A DNA stretch of 64,000 nt from Petaurus breviceps papuanus (GCA_028583685.1 JAMXIF010000015.1:61002801-61066800); one strand, 5' to 3'. Numbered from the stretch's first letter, positions 44,301-56,040 are shown. Notes: generated by a model from the sequence alone, not told the origin. A program made the numbers and translations.

Positions 44301-44680
44301 ATTAAAATAATCCTTACTCACAATGTGTTTACATTCTAATGGAAGGGACAACAAATATATAATCTATAAGTATATCTACACTACACAAATATTAAGTTAA
44401 CAAATATATACAAAGTTGGTTGGGAGGGAAAACACTAATAGTTGGAGGGATCTAGAAAGGTTCCCCCCAAATGATGACACTTAAACCTTATCTTAAGAGA
44501 AATAAGAATCTCTGAGGGGGGCAGCAAGGAGGTAATGGTTCCAGGCATGATGGAGTGAGGGGAGGAGATCATAGCAAATGAGAAGATACAGTGTTGTGTG
44601 TGAGGAACCAAGAGAAGGTCAGTTTGGGTGGATCTCAGAGTGTAGGAGAGAAAGCTAGGACCAAGAAGGCTGGAATGACA
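44300..44680 (-). mobile_element. L2, antisense 3' region
   Basis: TGTGTTTACATTCTAATGGAA, AATGGTTCCAGGCATGATGG and the GGAACCAAGAGAAGGTCAGT run. It abuts the sense L2 end, so two L2 pieces meet tail to tail. Confidence 0.6.
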
Positions 44681-45004
44681 GGATAAAACCAAGTTCTTCA
44701 GGCTTGTCATCCATTCCTCTTAAATATTGTGCACAAGAAATTTGAAGAAAAATGGGGCAAGCAGGTCTTATCCATGTGCCATATTTGAGACCTGCCCACA
44801 TGGTGCTTCCTGACCTGGAAGTTAACAGGGAAGTATCTTCAAGGTTACTCGAGCCACTTGTGTGTATGTCAAAGTTAGTGGAGAGGTCAACCAAAGCTTT
44901 TGTGAAGGGTTTTTCTTCAGTCATCATGGAAGGATGATCATATGCATATGCATCATATGCATCAATTTTAAATACCATATTAAGCATGTATGCTCATGCT
45001 TGGC
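44681..45004. other. unassigned stretch
   Basis: Includes a nested palindrome of ATATGCAT units at about 44939-44968. No gene recognised. Confidence 0.4.
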
Positions 45005-45700
45005 TTAAATCTATCAATTATTCAAAAAGAATATTAAGCATCTACTATATTGCAGGGATTAGGAGGCAAAGACAAAAGTAATTTTTTTTCATGGCCCCCC
45101 CTTACATAGTCCCTGACCTCAAGGAGCTTATACTCTATTAAGGGGAAAACACATACACATATAAGTAAATGTGAACTACATATAAAGTATACACAAAAAT
45201 TTTTTTTTTGCTTTTTGGAGGGGGGAAGGAAGGGCAATAGGGTTTAAGTGACTTGACCAAAGTCACAAGGCTAGTAAGTGCTAAGTATCTGAGAATGTAT
45301 TTGAACTCAGCTCCTCCTGACTCCAGGAGGTGCTCTATTCACTGTGCCACCTAGCTGCCCCAGTACAATATAATTTTGAAGGAGTGATGTAGCCAGGGAG
45401 ATGAGGAAAAATTTCATATGGGAGGCATTAATTGATCTGAGCCAGGAAGGGAGGTGGGAAATCTAAGAGCCAGAGATGAGAAACAATTGGATTCCAAGTA
45501 TAGAGTCCAGGCTATACCAAGGCAGTGACACAGGAGATGGGATGTGATAAATGAGAATGAACCACTAGCTTTAATTGATTAATATGTAGAGTATAAGACA
45601 GGAAGTTATATGTAATATTCCTGGAAATATGGACAGGAGCTTGACTGTGAAGGACTCAATGTCCTTCACTGAAGAGTTTATAATTAATCTTCTGCTATGT
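45005..45700 (-). mobile_element. L2, antisense, split by a SINE
   Basis: AATATTAAGCATCTACTATAT and CCTCAAGGAGCTTATACTCT before the SINE; GATCTGAGCCAGGAAGGGAG and further decayed L2 after it. Confidence 0.65.
45199..45361 (-). mobile_element. CORE-SINE, type A, antisense
   Basis: T-run, CTTTTTGGAGGGGGGAAGG, TAAGTGACTTGACCAAAGTC, and the head complement CACTGTGCCACCTAGCTGCC. Confidence 0.93.
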
Positions 45701-45870
45701 CAGGTCCTCAACTGATCTGTAATATGGTACTGACTTGGCATATGTGATATTCAGGGATGGTAAAGCTCCTTTTGAATTTAGGCATTAGATTGAGCCTAAT
45801 GTAAAGAGACAATCACAAATAACATGTGTCTCTGAAACATTGCACTTAGTAGATAACCAGAATAATATGA

Positions 45871-46116
45871 AGGGGCAGCTGGGTAGTGCAATAGATTTAA
45901 CACCAGGCCTGGAATCAGGAAGACCTGAATTTAAATCTGGCCTCAGACACTTACTAGCTGTGTAACCCTGGGGAAGCCAATTCACCCTGTTTGCCTTTTT
46001 TTCCTCATCTGTAAAATACGCTGGAGAAGGAAATGGCAAACCTTTCCAAGATCTTTGCCAAGAACACCCTAAATGAGTCATGAAGAGTGAGATAGGACTG
46101 AACAAGAACAGCAACA
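45871..46116 (+). mobile_element. MAR1-type SINE
   Basis: AGGGGCAGCTGGGTAGTGCA, CTGGAATCAGGAAGACCTGA, TTACTAGCTGTGTAACCCTG, GGAGAAGGAAATGGCAAACC and CCTAAATGAGTCATGAAG. Confidence 0.93.
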
Positions 46117-46445
46117 AAACATAAGGGGAGTTGAATGGGAAAAATAGCTGGCTCTGTACGATTATGAAAAGACAAATATCTGATCAACACAATGACCATC
46201 CATGATTCCAGAAGATCCAAGGTGAAACATGCTACCTACCTTTTTTACAGGGAGAAAATGGATTTAGTGTGCATGATGTGACATTTTTGTTTTTAAACAC
46301 AGTCAATGTGTGTGTGTGTGCGGGGGGGGGGGTTGTTTCTGCATATTTGTTAATAAAAATTTTGTTTTTCTTATTTCCCCCAATGGGACAAAGAGTGGAA
46401 GAAAGAGAAAATAAATTCCTGTTAATTTTTTTAAAATTAATAAAA
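46117..46445. other. unassigned stretch with (TG)n(G)n at about 46309-46332
   Basis: No named repeat apart from the microsatellite. Confidence 0.4.
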
Positions 46446-47424
46446 GACTTCCAGAAGCCAAGAAGGTGGTGTAAGGAGTAAATTACTGCAACTCTCCCAT
46501 ATTCACCTCCAAACAACCATAAAAATAGAGCCCCAAACAAGTCTTGGGACAGCAGAACCAACAAGAAGATGGAGTGAAACAATCTTTTAGCTCAAGAAAC
46601 TTGAAGGATCAGCAAGAAAGATCCATCTTTCTCAGGTGAAAGGGGAGCTCAGCCCAGGATGGGAAGTATCTCAGCAAGCCAGCAGAAAGTCCCACCTCAG
46701 CAAACCACCACATCCAGTATGGTAGAGCAGACAAACACCAATACCAAGACCCACTACATGCCTTAGCATAGGCAGAATCACTTACAGACTCTGGCTCTGA
46801 CAATCACCATGTGCTTCAGCATATCCTCTGGGTGTCTAAGCAAACAAGCAGGCAACAGCTAGCACTGCCCTCTCCATTCATATTCCTGGGCAAACAGGCA
46901 GCCTCAGAGGTCAGACGGACACATGCTGCCATGGGAAAACACAGAAACAGCCCACCTGGGTCCAGTAAACACTAGACACCACAACTAGGACCCCAATTCC
47001 TCACCTGGTAAGCTGCCAGACCCCCACAGACTCCAGCAGCACTACCCCCATGCCCTCAGCACAGAACCAGAAATGAGGGTCCCCCAAATCAGTGCAGCAC
47101 TAGTAAAACAGCCAGATCCTGCAGCCACTAGCACAAAAAAGCCATCGACAGTGTAACCTCCACCCTGGGAGCAGAGATCAAATTTAAAAGGAAGGAAAAA
47201 ATACAAGCAGAAAACAAGAAAAAAAAAAACCCTGACCATAGAAAGTTATGGTGGCAGGGAAGATAAAGACACAAACTCAGAGGAGGACAATAGTGTTAAA
47301 GCACTTATGGGCAAAACCCAAAAGAAAAATGGGTAGTGGTCTGAAGCCCAGAAAGACCTCATGGAAGGGCTCAAAAGGGAACTTAATAATCATATAAGAG
47401 AGATAGAAGAAAAATTGGAAAAAG

Positions 47425-48165
47425 AAATGAGAGTGATGCAAGAGAATTATGAAAAAAGTTAACAGCCTGGAAAATTGCTTAAAAAGAACAATTGGCCAAA
47501 TGGAAAAAAGACATACAAAAATCCACCAAAGAAAATAACTCCTTAAAGAATTCAATTGGCTAAAGGGAAAAGAAAATACAAAAGCTAATTGAGGAAAACA
47601 ATACCTTAAAAGTTAGAATTGGGCAAGAGGAAGCTAACGACTCTATGAGACATCATGAATCAATCAAGCAGAATCAAAAGAAAGGAAAAAAATGGAAGAA
47701 AATGTAAAATTCCTCAGGGAAAAAAAGCTGACCTGGAAAATACATGCAGGAGAGACAATGTCTGAATCATTAGACTACCTAAAATCAAAGAGAGGACCTA
47801 GACAATATCTTTCAAGAAGTTATCAAGGGAAACTACCCTAATGTCCTGGAACCAGAGGGAAAAATAGGTATTGAAAGAATCCGCCATATACCTCAGGAGA
47901 GAGATCCTAAAATAAAAACCCCAAGGAACATTATAGCCAAACATTTTAGTCACGATCAGGATCACACAGCACCTTGTAACTACAACATTAAATGATCAGA
48001 GGCGATGGAACATGATATTCCAGAGGGCACAAGAGCTAGGACTACAACCAAGAATCACTTACCCAGCAAAGTTAAGTATAATACATCAAGGGGAGAAAAT
48101 GGCTATTCAATGAAATAGAAGGATCTCAAGCCTTCATAAGAAGACCAGAACTAAACCAAAAATTT
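47425..48165 (+). pseudogene. L1 ORF1, decayed
   Basis: Coiled-coil remnants, then NIFQEVIKGN-type text and a C-terminal domain with RITQHLVTTTLNDQRRW-like and QELGLQPRITYPAKLSIIHQ-like fragments scattered over frames (about 47.8-48.1 kb). Multiple frameshifts and stops. ORF1p is the L1 RNA-binding trimer. The frame is more decayed than the HAL1 copy at 18.1 kb. Confidence 0.65.
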
Positions 48166-48769
48166 GACTTCTAACATCAAGACCCAAGGGAAGCATAAAA
48201 AGGTAAAAAATAAAAGAAAACATAAGGGATTAAACAGAGTTAAGCTATTTATATCCCTACACAGGAAGATGATACTTGTTACTTTTAAAAATTGTGTCAT
48301 TAACAGTACAGATAGAAGGAATATATATAGACAGATGATATGGACATAAGTCGAATTTGAGGAAATGACACAAAAAAATTAAAGGATGAGAAAGAGGAGT
48401 ACAAAGGGTGCAGAAAGAAAGGAAAGGTAGAGTGGGGGGTAAATTATCCCACATGAAGAAGCAAGAAAGACGTATTACAGTGGAGGGAAAGATGTGTGGG
48501 TGAGCAATGGACATTGCTTGAACCTTACTTTCATCAGTATTGACGCAGAGGGAATCATACATAATCAGTTGAATAAAGAAATCTTTCTTACCTTATGGGA
48601 GGAAGGTGGTGGTGGGAGCAGATTAAAGAAAGGTGTGTTGGGGGGGATGCTGACAGTGCAGTGGGTAGATCAACAGAAGTGGTAGACAAAAGCAAAACAC
48701 TGGTGACATGGGAAAGGGTGAAAGAATAGAGGACAAACAGAAGGAAAAATAGGATGGAGGGAAATACAC

Positions 48770-50000
48770 AGGTAATAATCATAACTGTGAATGTGAATGG
48801 GGTGAACTCTCCCATAAAAAAGAAGCAAGTACCAGAGTAGATAAAAAATCATAATCCTACAATATGTTTCTTACAAGAAACACACTTGAAGCATAAAGAC
48901 ACACACAGAATAAAGGTGAGGGGCTGGAGCAGAATTTATTATACTTCAGTTGAAGTAAAAAAAAAAAACAGGGACATAAATCCTAATCTTAGACAAAGTA
49001 AAAGTAAAATTAGACTTAATTAAAAGAGAAAAGGAAGGAAAATACATTGTGTTAAAAGACACCATAGACAATGAAGTAATCAAATTAGAAGGGTAAGGAA
49101 TAGCCTAACTATCAGATCTATGGGGAGGGGAAGAATTCATGACCAAAAAAGAGATAGGGAGCATTACAAAATGTAGAATACATAATTTTATTGTATTAAA
49201 TTGAAAAGCTTTTGTACAAACAAAACCAATGCAACCAAGACTAGAAGGAAAGCAGAAAGCTGGGAAAAAAATATTTACAGTAAGTGTCTCTGATAAAGCC
49301 CTCATTTATCAAATAAATAGAAAGCTGAACCAAATTCATAAGAAAATAAGCCATTCTCCATAAGTCAAAGGATATGAATAGGCAGTTTTTAGATGAAGAA
49401 ATCAAAGATATCTATAGGCATATGAAGAAGTGATCTAAATGACTTTTGATTAGAGAAATGCAAATTAAAGCAACTCAGAGACCACCTCACACCTGTCAGA
49501 TTTGCTAACATGACAAAAAATGAAAATAAAGGTTAAAGATAATATGGGAAAATTGGGACACTGATGCATTGTTGTGATGGAGTTGTGAACTGATCCAATC
49601 ATTCTGGAGAGCAATTGGGAGCTATGCCCAAAGGGCAACCAAACTGTGCATACACTTAGATCCAGCAATATCAATACTTGGTTTGTATCCCAAAGAGATC
49701 AGAAGAAAGGGAAAAGGGCCTACACATGGAAAAATATTTATAGTAGACCTATCTGTTATGGCAAAATATTGGAAACTTGAGGTGACGACCATTAAGTGGG
49801 AAATGGCTGTTCAAACTGTGCTATATGAATGCAATAGTGCAATAAATGCAATATTGGTGCAATAAGAAATGATGCAATAACTACAGTGCAATAAGAAATG
49901 ATGAACAGACAGATTTCAGAAAAAACCTGGAAAGATTTGAGCAAATTTATGTAAAGAGAAATGAGCAGAACCAAGAAAATATTGTACACAGTATCAGCAA
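48770..50000 (+). pseudogene. L1 ORF2 remnant: endonuclease start joined to C-terminus
   Basis: About 48775-48900 reads the endonuclease start (VNVNGVNSPIKKKQ, then ICFLQETHLKHKDTH), the apurinic-like nuclease fold that nicks target DNA. At about 49.09 kb the text jumps to the C-terminal region: DKALIYQINRKLNQIHKK, WWSCELIQSFWRAIGSYAQR (cysteine-rich end) and LDPAISILGLYPKEIRRKGK. The reverse transcriptase palm with its FADD motif is not present. The C-terminal part keeps one frame over roughly 60 codons at 49.68-49.86 kb. Confidence 0.8.
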
Positions 50001-50424
50001 CACTGTATAATGATCAACTATGAATCAATCAGCTCTTCTCAGCAACGCAATGATCCAAGACATGTACAAAAGACTCATGAAGGAAAATGCTATCTGTATC
50101 CAGATAAAGAGCTGATGGAATCAGAATGCAAATTGAAGCATATTTTTTTCACTCACTTTATTCTTTCTCATGGTTTTATTTCCTTTTGATCTGTTTCTTC
50201 CTTTATCACTATGACAAATATGGAAATATGGTTTACATGATAGCACATATAAAACAATATCAAACTGCCTACCATTATCAAAAGAGAAAAGAGGTGGGGG
50301 AGCGGGAGAAAAATTTGGAACTCAAAATATTATAAAAATGAATGCTAAAAATTTTCTTCATATGTAATTGGGGAAAAAATAAAATACTATTTTAATAAAA
50401 ATAATAGAAAATAAATAAAATACT

Positions 50425-50830
50425 ATATCTGATACTTGCTATTACCTTTATGGCCTTGGGTGAGTCATCTTAATACTTCTTAGTTTCCTCATTTACACAA
50501 AGAGGAAATTAGACTATGACCTCAGCTCTAAATCTATGATTCTGAAATGTTAGTTTGAGGATAATATAATAGCATTACCTCACAAGATTGTTTTGTTTGA
50601 AAGCAATCAGAGTTAAGTGACTTGCCCAGGGTCTCACAAATAGTAAGTGTCTGAGTTCACATTTGAATTCAGGTCCTCCTGACTTCAGAGTCAGTGCTCT
50701 ATCTACTGTGCCACCTAGCTGCCCCTTGACAGGATTGTTTTGATGATCAACTGAGATAATATTTGCAAAATGCTTAGCACAGTGCCTAATACATAGTAGG
50801 CACTTAACAATTACATATTCTTTTCCTTGT
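50425..50830 (+). mobile_element. MIR-type CORE-SINE, split by a type A SINE
   Basis: Core TCTTAGTTTCCTCATTTACAC before the break; GAGATAATATTTGCAAAATGC, GCACAGTGCCTAATACATAG and GGCACTTAACAATTAC after it. Confidence 0.8.
50595..50728 (-). mobile_element. CORE-SINE, type A, antisense
   Basis: AAAGCAATCAGAGTTAAGTG, TTGCCCAGGGTCTCACAAAT and TGTGCCACCTAGCTGCCCC. Flanks ACAAGATTGTTTT (50582-50594) and ACAGGATTGTTTT (50729-50741) are the target-site duplication. Confidence 0.93.
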
Positions 50831-50939
50831 TTTCCCCCCCTGATTGAGAGAGGCCAGGAAAAGCCTCTTTTAGAAGCTGAGACTTAAATCTACAATGCTC
50901 TTCCCCCAATTCTAGTGCTCTTAACACCACGTCACACAA

Positions 50940-51150
50940 AAAAACTTACATATTCTTTCACTTGAAACACCCTTTACATTTACCATGTTCTAATTTTTAT
51001 CTTAACTGTGTTTATCTTGACTCCCTCACTAGCTTTTAAGCTCCAAGATATAGATATTGAATATTATTCACCTTGTAGTCCCCCTAGTGTTTTGCCCATA
51101 ACTTGACATAGTACGTATCTAAAGGCATTTGATATGTATGTGAAGGATGA
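50940..51150 (+). mobile_element. L2 3' region, sense
   Basis: CACTTGAAACACCCTTTACAT, TAGCTTTTAAGCTCCAAGAT and TGACATAGTACGTATCTAAAG, in L2 order but diverged. Confidence 0.6.
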
Positions 51151-52771
51151 ATTAATCTAAAGGGGTCATCCCAGGGACCATGTATCTAGAGTTCTCCTGG
51201 AAACTTCCAGGGTTATAGTGTCTCAGTGCATGGATCTCTGAAGAATGACAGACTTATTGGATACTTTCATATATGTGGCCCAGTCCTGACAGCACTTGTG
51301 AGTATAGTATAATGTTTATAATTCTCTGTGGTCTATGGAAAATGGTAGAGATTGCATCAGTTTTAAAGAGAGACAGTTTCCAGCAGGCTCTCTTCCTTAA
51401 ACTATCTCGGTGGCATCATGCAACACTCAGACATCCAGGGAAGAGTGGGAGATGGGCTGGCTTTCACTTATTCCAGTGTTAGGGTGACATGTTTCATGTG
51501 ATGGTGAGAGTAGGGAAACTCTAGGTGAGTTTGCACCTGGGACCCTTGCTCCCTCTTCTGCTTTGTACTTCCTTTCTTTCCTAGGTGACTGGTTTTTAAC
51601 CTTATGGTGTATGTATCTAGGTATAAAGACTGATCTGGTGAGTTCTCAAAGACTAGAGGTACTAGGTCTATTAAGTGAGACTGACTGGAAGCAAAGAACG
51701 TCTCTTCAGAAGAGATGACCCCTGGCAAGAGGAAGAGATCAAGTTCCTGGGCTGGTTTGCCAAAGGGCAAGGATTTCAGGGAAACAGTGCAAAGCCAAAG
51801 TGAAAGGTAAAATATCTAATCAGCAGTCCTGAAAACTGCTCGATGTTTTTTTATAAGGTTAAAGTATTAGCCTCTGAGTAGATTGTTACAGTAGTAATAA
51901 GTTGTTACTGACTCCTATTTTAAGTTGATCTTGCAATGAATGTGATGAGTCTATTATGTTTAGCATTTCTTTTTTATGTAAGAATGAACTACTTTTCCCA
52001 TATGAAACATATTCACATTAACTGTCTTTTAACATTCTGCTTTTGGGAAGGTATGAGCCAAAAGTCAAAACTTTGAGAAATTTGTCCTTAAGACAAAAGG
52101 GTGGGAGATATGGGGCTAATGAACTGATTAATATGAGAGGAAAAAAAAGGATTCTAGCCATCTTTCTTATTAGAGGTTAGACCTATCATGATGGAACCCA
52201 AACAGACTGAATGCCTGAGCCCAGGGCAGAAGGGCCCCATAATGAAGAAGAAAGCATGGTATCCCATGCCTCTAGGCCCAATTTTATATCTTTGACATGA
52301 AAGAAGGATAATAACTGATATTCTTTTCAGCAACCTTTAGGAGACAATCAGAGGAGCTGTATCTGATACCTTCAGGCACATAGACCACTGGTACAAGTGC
52401 ATTAAACATCATTCATTAAAATGTGGAGAGTACTAGGAAATGTTGTCTTCAATTGTAATGAAACATTTGAGCAATTTCCAAATGAAAAGGAAATTTGACA
52501 AGATTTATTGATATTCTTATCATTTTAATTTTGGAAGTAAGAAATCTGAAATTTGACAGAAAAAAATTATCATTAGGGATTATAGTTCCAAACTGAATCT
52601 CATTATGCTACCAGGGCTAAAATGATACAAGACTGGATTTTGATGCCCTTTGACTGCTAGCTTGCATCATGGTTTAAGGGAATGCTTTCTTTTCCGTAGT
52701 TCCTCTCCTAATTGTTCAGAATTCAGGGAAGATATAATCAGGCTGTGTTGGTGGTTATCATTCACCAGTTG
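51151..52771. other. unassigned stretch
   Basis: About 1.6 kb without recognised repeats. Frames (69 codons + at 51273; 100 codons - at 51468-51770) show no motif. Could hold host noncoding sequence. Confidence 0.35.
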
Positions 52772-52939
52772 CTAATTTGTGAATTAAGGTTTATGATGTC
52801 TTCCAAAGAGTTGGTATATAGGTGGATTGAACTATCCAGAAACATTAGGAAAGGAGACAATCTCAAAACTCTTGGCACCTTCTAATCTTTCAAGGTGAAA
52901 AAGGAAACACAACCAACTCTTCTGCATAGAAAGGGATTT
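52772..52939. repeat. duplicated segment, outer copy
   Basis: Aligns without gaps to 53661-53829: shared runs include AAGGTGAAAAAGGAAACACAA and GAACTATCCA. About four fifths identical by eye. Not a named repeat. Confidence 0.8.
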
Positions 52940-53439
52940 TTAAAATTATAATAGTGGTTTTCTATTCTTTGTGCCTCTGGTACAATTTTTCTAATTGGAC
53001 CTCTGGAAGCTTTTTATTTATTATTAAAAAGTGAATAGAACTGCATAGCTGGAATCCTATTGGAACTGAACTGAAATTTTAAGTCCATATATTTTTATAT
53101 AGTCAAAGCAATATTTTGCCCAATCATATGCCAATAAATTAGATAATCTGAATGAAATAGATGAATATTTATGAAAATATAAATTACTTGGATCAGTGTT
53201 TCTTAAACTGTGTGTTGCAATCCCACATGGGGTCGTGTAACTGAATGTGGGGGTTGCAAAAAAAATTGACAACAATTAAAGGTTTCTGAACATACAAACA
53301 AAAATTAATTCAAAATCAAACGTAATAAATATGAGGTATTTCTGGCAGCACTTGCCTGTGTTGCATTGTGTGACTTCCCTGCATCCTTGGTTCTGAACAC
53401 AACATTGACAATTATGAAATCAAAATATTGATAATGACA

Positions 53440-53538
53440 CTAAAAAATGTTGAAGATGCTTTATATCTTGCAGTATCAAATATTCCACCAAGATTTAATG
53501 ATTTATGTAAAAATAAACAAGTACCTCCATCTCATTAG
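53440..53538 (+). pseudogene. hAT transposase C-terminal end
   Basis: Thirty-two open codons then TAG: LKNVEDALYLAVSNIPPRF followed by NDLCKNKQVPPSH. The pattern P-R-(F/I)-x-x-L-C-x-x-K-Q-x-x-x-S-H is the end of the dimerisation domain of Charlie-type hAT transposases. Upstream coding is lost: the left terminus joins this tail almost directly, so the copy is an internal-deletion product and cannot make a transposase. Confidence 0.8.
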
Positions 53539-53660
53539 TATGCAAATTTTCTTTCATCTTTAATAAATGGTAAAATTATATTTATACCAGTTGTTTTAAA
53601 ATAAATTTATTTATTATTTATCACCACTAAATGTTTGATTTGTATACCTATTTTATATAC

Positions 53661-53829
53661 CTAATTTATAAATTAAGGCTTATGATGTCCTTCAAAGAGT
53701 TAATACATAAATGGACTGAACTATCCAAGTACATTAGGAAAGGAAATAATCTAAAAAATTTTTGGTGCCTTCTTATCTTTCAAGGTGAAAAAGGAAACAC
53801 AATCAACTGTTTTGCAAAGAAAGAAATTG
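53661..53829. repeat. duplicated segment, inner copy (inside the hAT element)
   Basis: Same orientation as the outer copy 889 bases away. Starts CTAATTTATAAATTAAGG and ends near GCAAAGAAAGAAATTG. Confidence 0.8.
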
Positions 53830-53964
53830 TTTTGCTCACTTTTTTTGTTTGTTTGTATAACTTGACACATTGGGTATCTTATGGTATGTTGATACCCAGG
53901 GTCATGTAAAAATTTTTCAGACAAAAAGGGATCCTGAGTGGAAAAAATTTAAGAATTTTTGGCC

Positions 53965-54590
53965 TAGATTAACAGATCAGGAAACAGAATGCTTAATTAA
54001 CCCCATAAAAAAAAACAACAAGCCATTAATGAACTCCCTAAGCAAAAATCCTCAGGGTCTGATGAATTCACAAGTGAATTCTACCAAACATTTGAAGAAC
54101 AATTAATTCTAATATTATATAAACTATTTAGAAAAATAGGTGGAGTCCTGTGAAATGTTTTTTTCTGACACAAATATGGTACTGATATCTAAACCAAGAA
54201 GAGCCAAAACAAAGAAAGAAAATTGTAGACCAAATTCCCTGATGAATATCAATGCAAAGATTCTGAACAAAATACCAGTAAGGCAATTACAGCAATATAT
54301 CACGAGGATTATATACTATAGCCAGGAGGGATTTATACCAGGAATGCAGGGTTGATTCAATATTACATATGAAAACTACCAACATAACTGACCATATCAA
54401 TAGCAAAACCAACAAAAACCATATGATTATTTCAAAAAATGTTGGAAAAGTTTTTGACAATATATAGCACTCGTTCCTATTAAAAACACTAGGGAGCATA
54501 GGAATAAAGGGAATGTCCCTTAAAATAAAAAGCAATATCTGTCTAAAACCATCAGCAAGCATTATCTGTAATAAATTTGACTTACCATGT
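53965..54590 (+). mobile_element. L1 ORF2 reverse-transcriptase fragment
   Basis: Reads the N-terminal RT region of L1: [19 protein letters not shown] (about 54045-54100), then from 54160 [53 protein letters not shown], and after a frame change the KAFDKIQ-like region near 54450. Open for 71 codons at 54140-54355. The fragment lacks both element ends, and the catalytic FADD block is not reached. Confidence 0.85.
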
Positions 54591-54807
54591 CTAAGTTGTT
54601 ATTGGTAACACTGTGTCCTACTTGTACTGACTATGCATTTTTCCTTCAATTTATATTTTTGATTTGGTGTTGTTTCCATGAATAACATTCCCATAGCAAC
54701 ACCAGGAAAAAGGTTCCATTTTAAAAATATGGTCTTTTATAGCAGCAACCAACATGGGATCAATGGGTTTGCTGTGTAATTTCACAAACATCCAGACACA
54801 TTTGTGT
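54591..54807. other. unassigned short stretch
   Basis: Nothing recognised; a (TTG)n run adjoins the next SINE. Confidence 0.4.
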
Positions 54808-55026
54808 TGTTGTTGTTGTTATTGAGTCATTTAAGTCATATCCAACTCTTCATTATCTCATTGGGGTTTTATCGGCAAAGATACTATGGTGTTTTGCTAT
54901 TTATTACCTTCTCCAGCTCATTTTATAGATGAGGAACCAAGGCAAACAAGGTTCAATGACTTGCTCAGGGTCACATAGCCAGAAAGTGCCTGAGGTGCTT
55001 TATCCACTGTGCCACTTAGCTGCCCT
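54808..55026 (-). mobile_element. MAR1-type SINE, antisense
   Basis: GTTATTGAGTCATTTAAGTC, TTACCTTCTCCAGCTCATTT, TTGCTCAGGGTCACATAGCC, and the head complement TGTGCCACTTAGCTGCCC. Confidence 0.9.
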
Positions 55027-55094
55027 CACCACATCTTGTCCTGATCTTCATTCTGAGCCCAGTTCATTGTTTATCTGGAACGCCTGTCCAAGAT

Positions 55095-55330
55095 TCACAC
55101 ACAAATGGACAAATTAGGTGGACCACCCATCAAAATGCATGCCTTTATCCAGACAATAAGCATCCTCTGCCCCCATGTTTTTTCCTGCCTTAATTTCCAG
55201 ATAGACTGCTTTTTCATGACTATTAAAGAGACTTTGTGTTCTGGGCTTAATGCGATAGGCACAATATCATCCATAAACAGAAGCATTAAAAAAAACCCTT
55301 CCTTTGTACTCACAATACTTAGTAAAATTC
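55095..55330 (-). pseudogene. non-LTR reverse-transcriptase fragment
   Basis: The minus strand reads FFLMLLFMDDIVPIALSPEH followed by KVSLIVMKKQSIWKL. LLFMDDIV fits the catalytic block [F/Y]-A-D-D-[I/V] of LINE reverse transcriptases, with methionine where alanine is usual. The downstream order fits RTE- or L2-type enzymes better than L1. The open frame of 72 codons is short, and no other domain is seen. Confidence 0.5.
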
Positions 55331-55380
55331 TTGTCTATAGTATTCTCTTAATAAAAATAAATGCTTGTTGAATTGACTTT
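55318..55380 (+). mobile_element. L2-like 3' terminus
   Basis: CTTAATAAAAATAAATGCTTG followed by TTGAATTGAC is an L2-type end. Confidence 0.45.
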
Positions 55381-55679
55381 TAACACCTAGTAAGGATCTC
55401 TCTTGTATTTGGACTTTGTTCAGGACATCCTTTGTGACATTGGTAAACTTCTTCTGTAAATTTATATCACTATGTTTGATGATTCAGGTGACAAAAATGA
55501 TCATAAAATCACAGAGGAAATAATACACATCATTGCATCTGTCACTGAATCTTGATAATCTTTATAAATGCATGGCAAATATCTTGTTAGTGGAAAGTCT
55601 TTAAGGTGACTATATTTTGCTGATACAAACCCAAGTGCATTTTTATCATTTGAAAATAAATATTAAAATCTTGTATTCT
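55381..55679. other. unassigned stretch
   Basis: Nothing recognised. Confidence 0.35.
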
Positions 55680-55800
55680 CCACTGGCCCTGGAGTCAGGA
55701 GGACCTGAGTTCAAATCTGGCCTCAGACACTTTACACTTATTACCTGTGTAACCCTGAGCAACTCACTTAACCCCAATTGCTTTGCCAAAAAAAACAAAA
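55680..55800 (+). mobile_element. CORE-SINE, type A, 5'-truncated
   Basis: Begins at CCACTGGCCCTGGAGTCAGG inside the tRNA-like head, then TGAGTTCAAATCTGGCCTCA and AACCCCAATTGCTTTGCC with an A-rich tail. Confidence 0.93.
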
Positions 55801-55874
55801 CCTTATGATGGTATGTATCCTATTTCTAAAAATAATTGTCTAAGAATATTTGATTATAATGTATTATGCATAAT

Positions 55875-56040
55875 GGAATACTGGAGTTGGAGCCAAGGTA
55901 AACTGGGTTCAGATCCCTCTTATGAGAGATGGGACTCTGGCCTCTCTGAGCCTCAGTTTTGTTACTTACAAATGAAGAAACTGGATTGGAGGGGCTCTAA
56001 GGTCCCTCACAATTCAAAATCTATGATCTGATGATACAAC
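55875..56040 (+). mobile_element. CORE-SINE relic
   Basis: TACTGGAGTTGGAGCCAAGG, TGAGCCTCAGTTTTGTTACT and GCTCTAAGGTCCCTCACAAT. Confidence 0.6.

Larger units (their letters stand above)
46446..50420 (+). mobile_element. L1 with both ends but lacking the middle of ORF2
   Basis: 5' UTR from CCAGAAGCCAAGAAGGTGGT, ORF1 remnant (47.4-48.2 kb), an inter-ORF region, ORF2 endonuclease start (about 48.77-49.09 kb), ORF2 C-terminus (about 49.1-50.0 kb) and the 3' UTR with tail near 50420. A marsupial L1 with complete ORF2 would be well over 6 kb. The reverse transcriptase core is missing here, which implies an internal deletion or a deletion subfamily. Confidence 0.85.
53194..53961 (+). mobile_element. 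hAT element with transposase remnant and an internal copy of neighbouring DNA
   Basis: Left end CAGTGTTTCTTAAACTGTG; right end, reversed, CAAAAATTCTTAAATTTTTTCC. Flanks ACTTGGAT and GCCTAGAT match at 5 of 8, as expected for an old hAT duplication. It contains the transposase C-terminus (53440-53538), the 3' noncoding part, then at 53661-53829 a copy of 52772-52939, and finally the terminal block GGGTCATGTAAAAATTTTTC. Confidence 0.82.
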
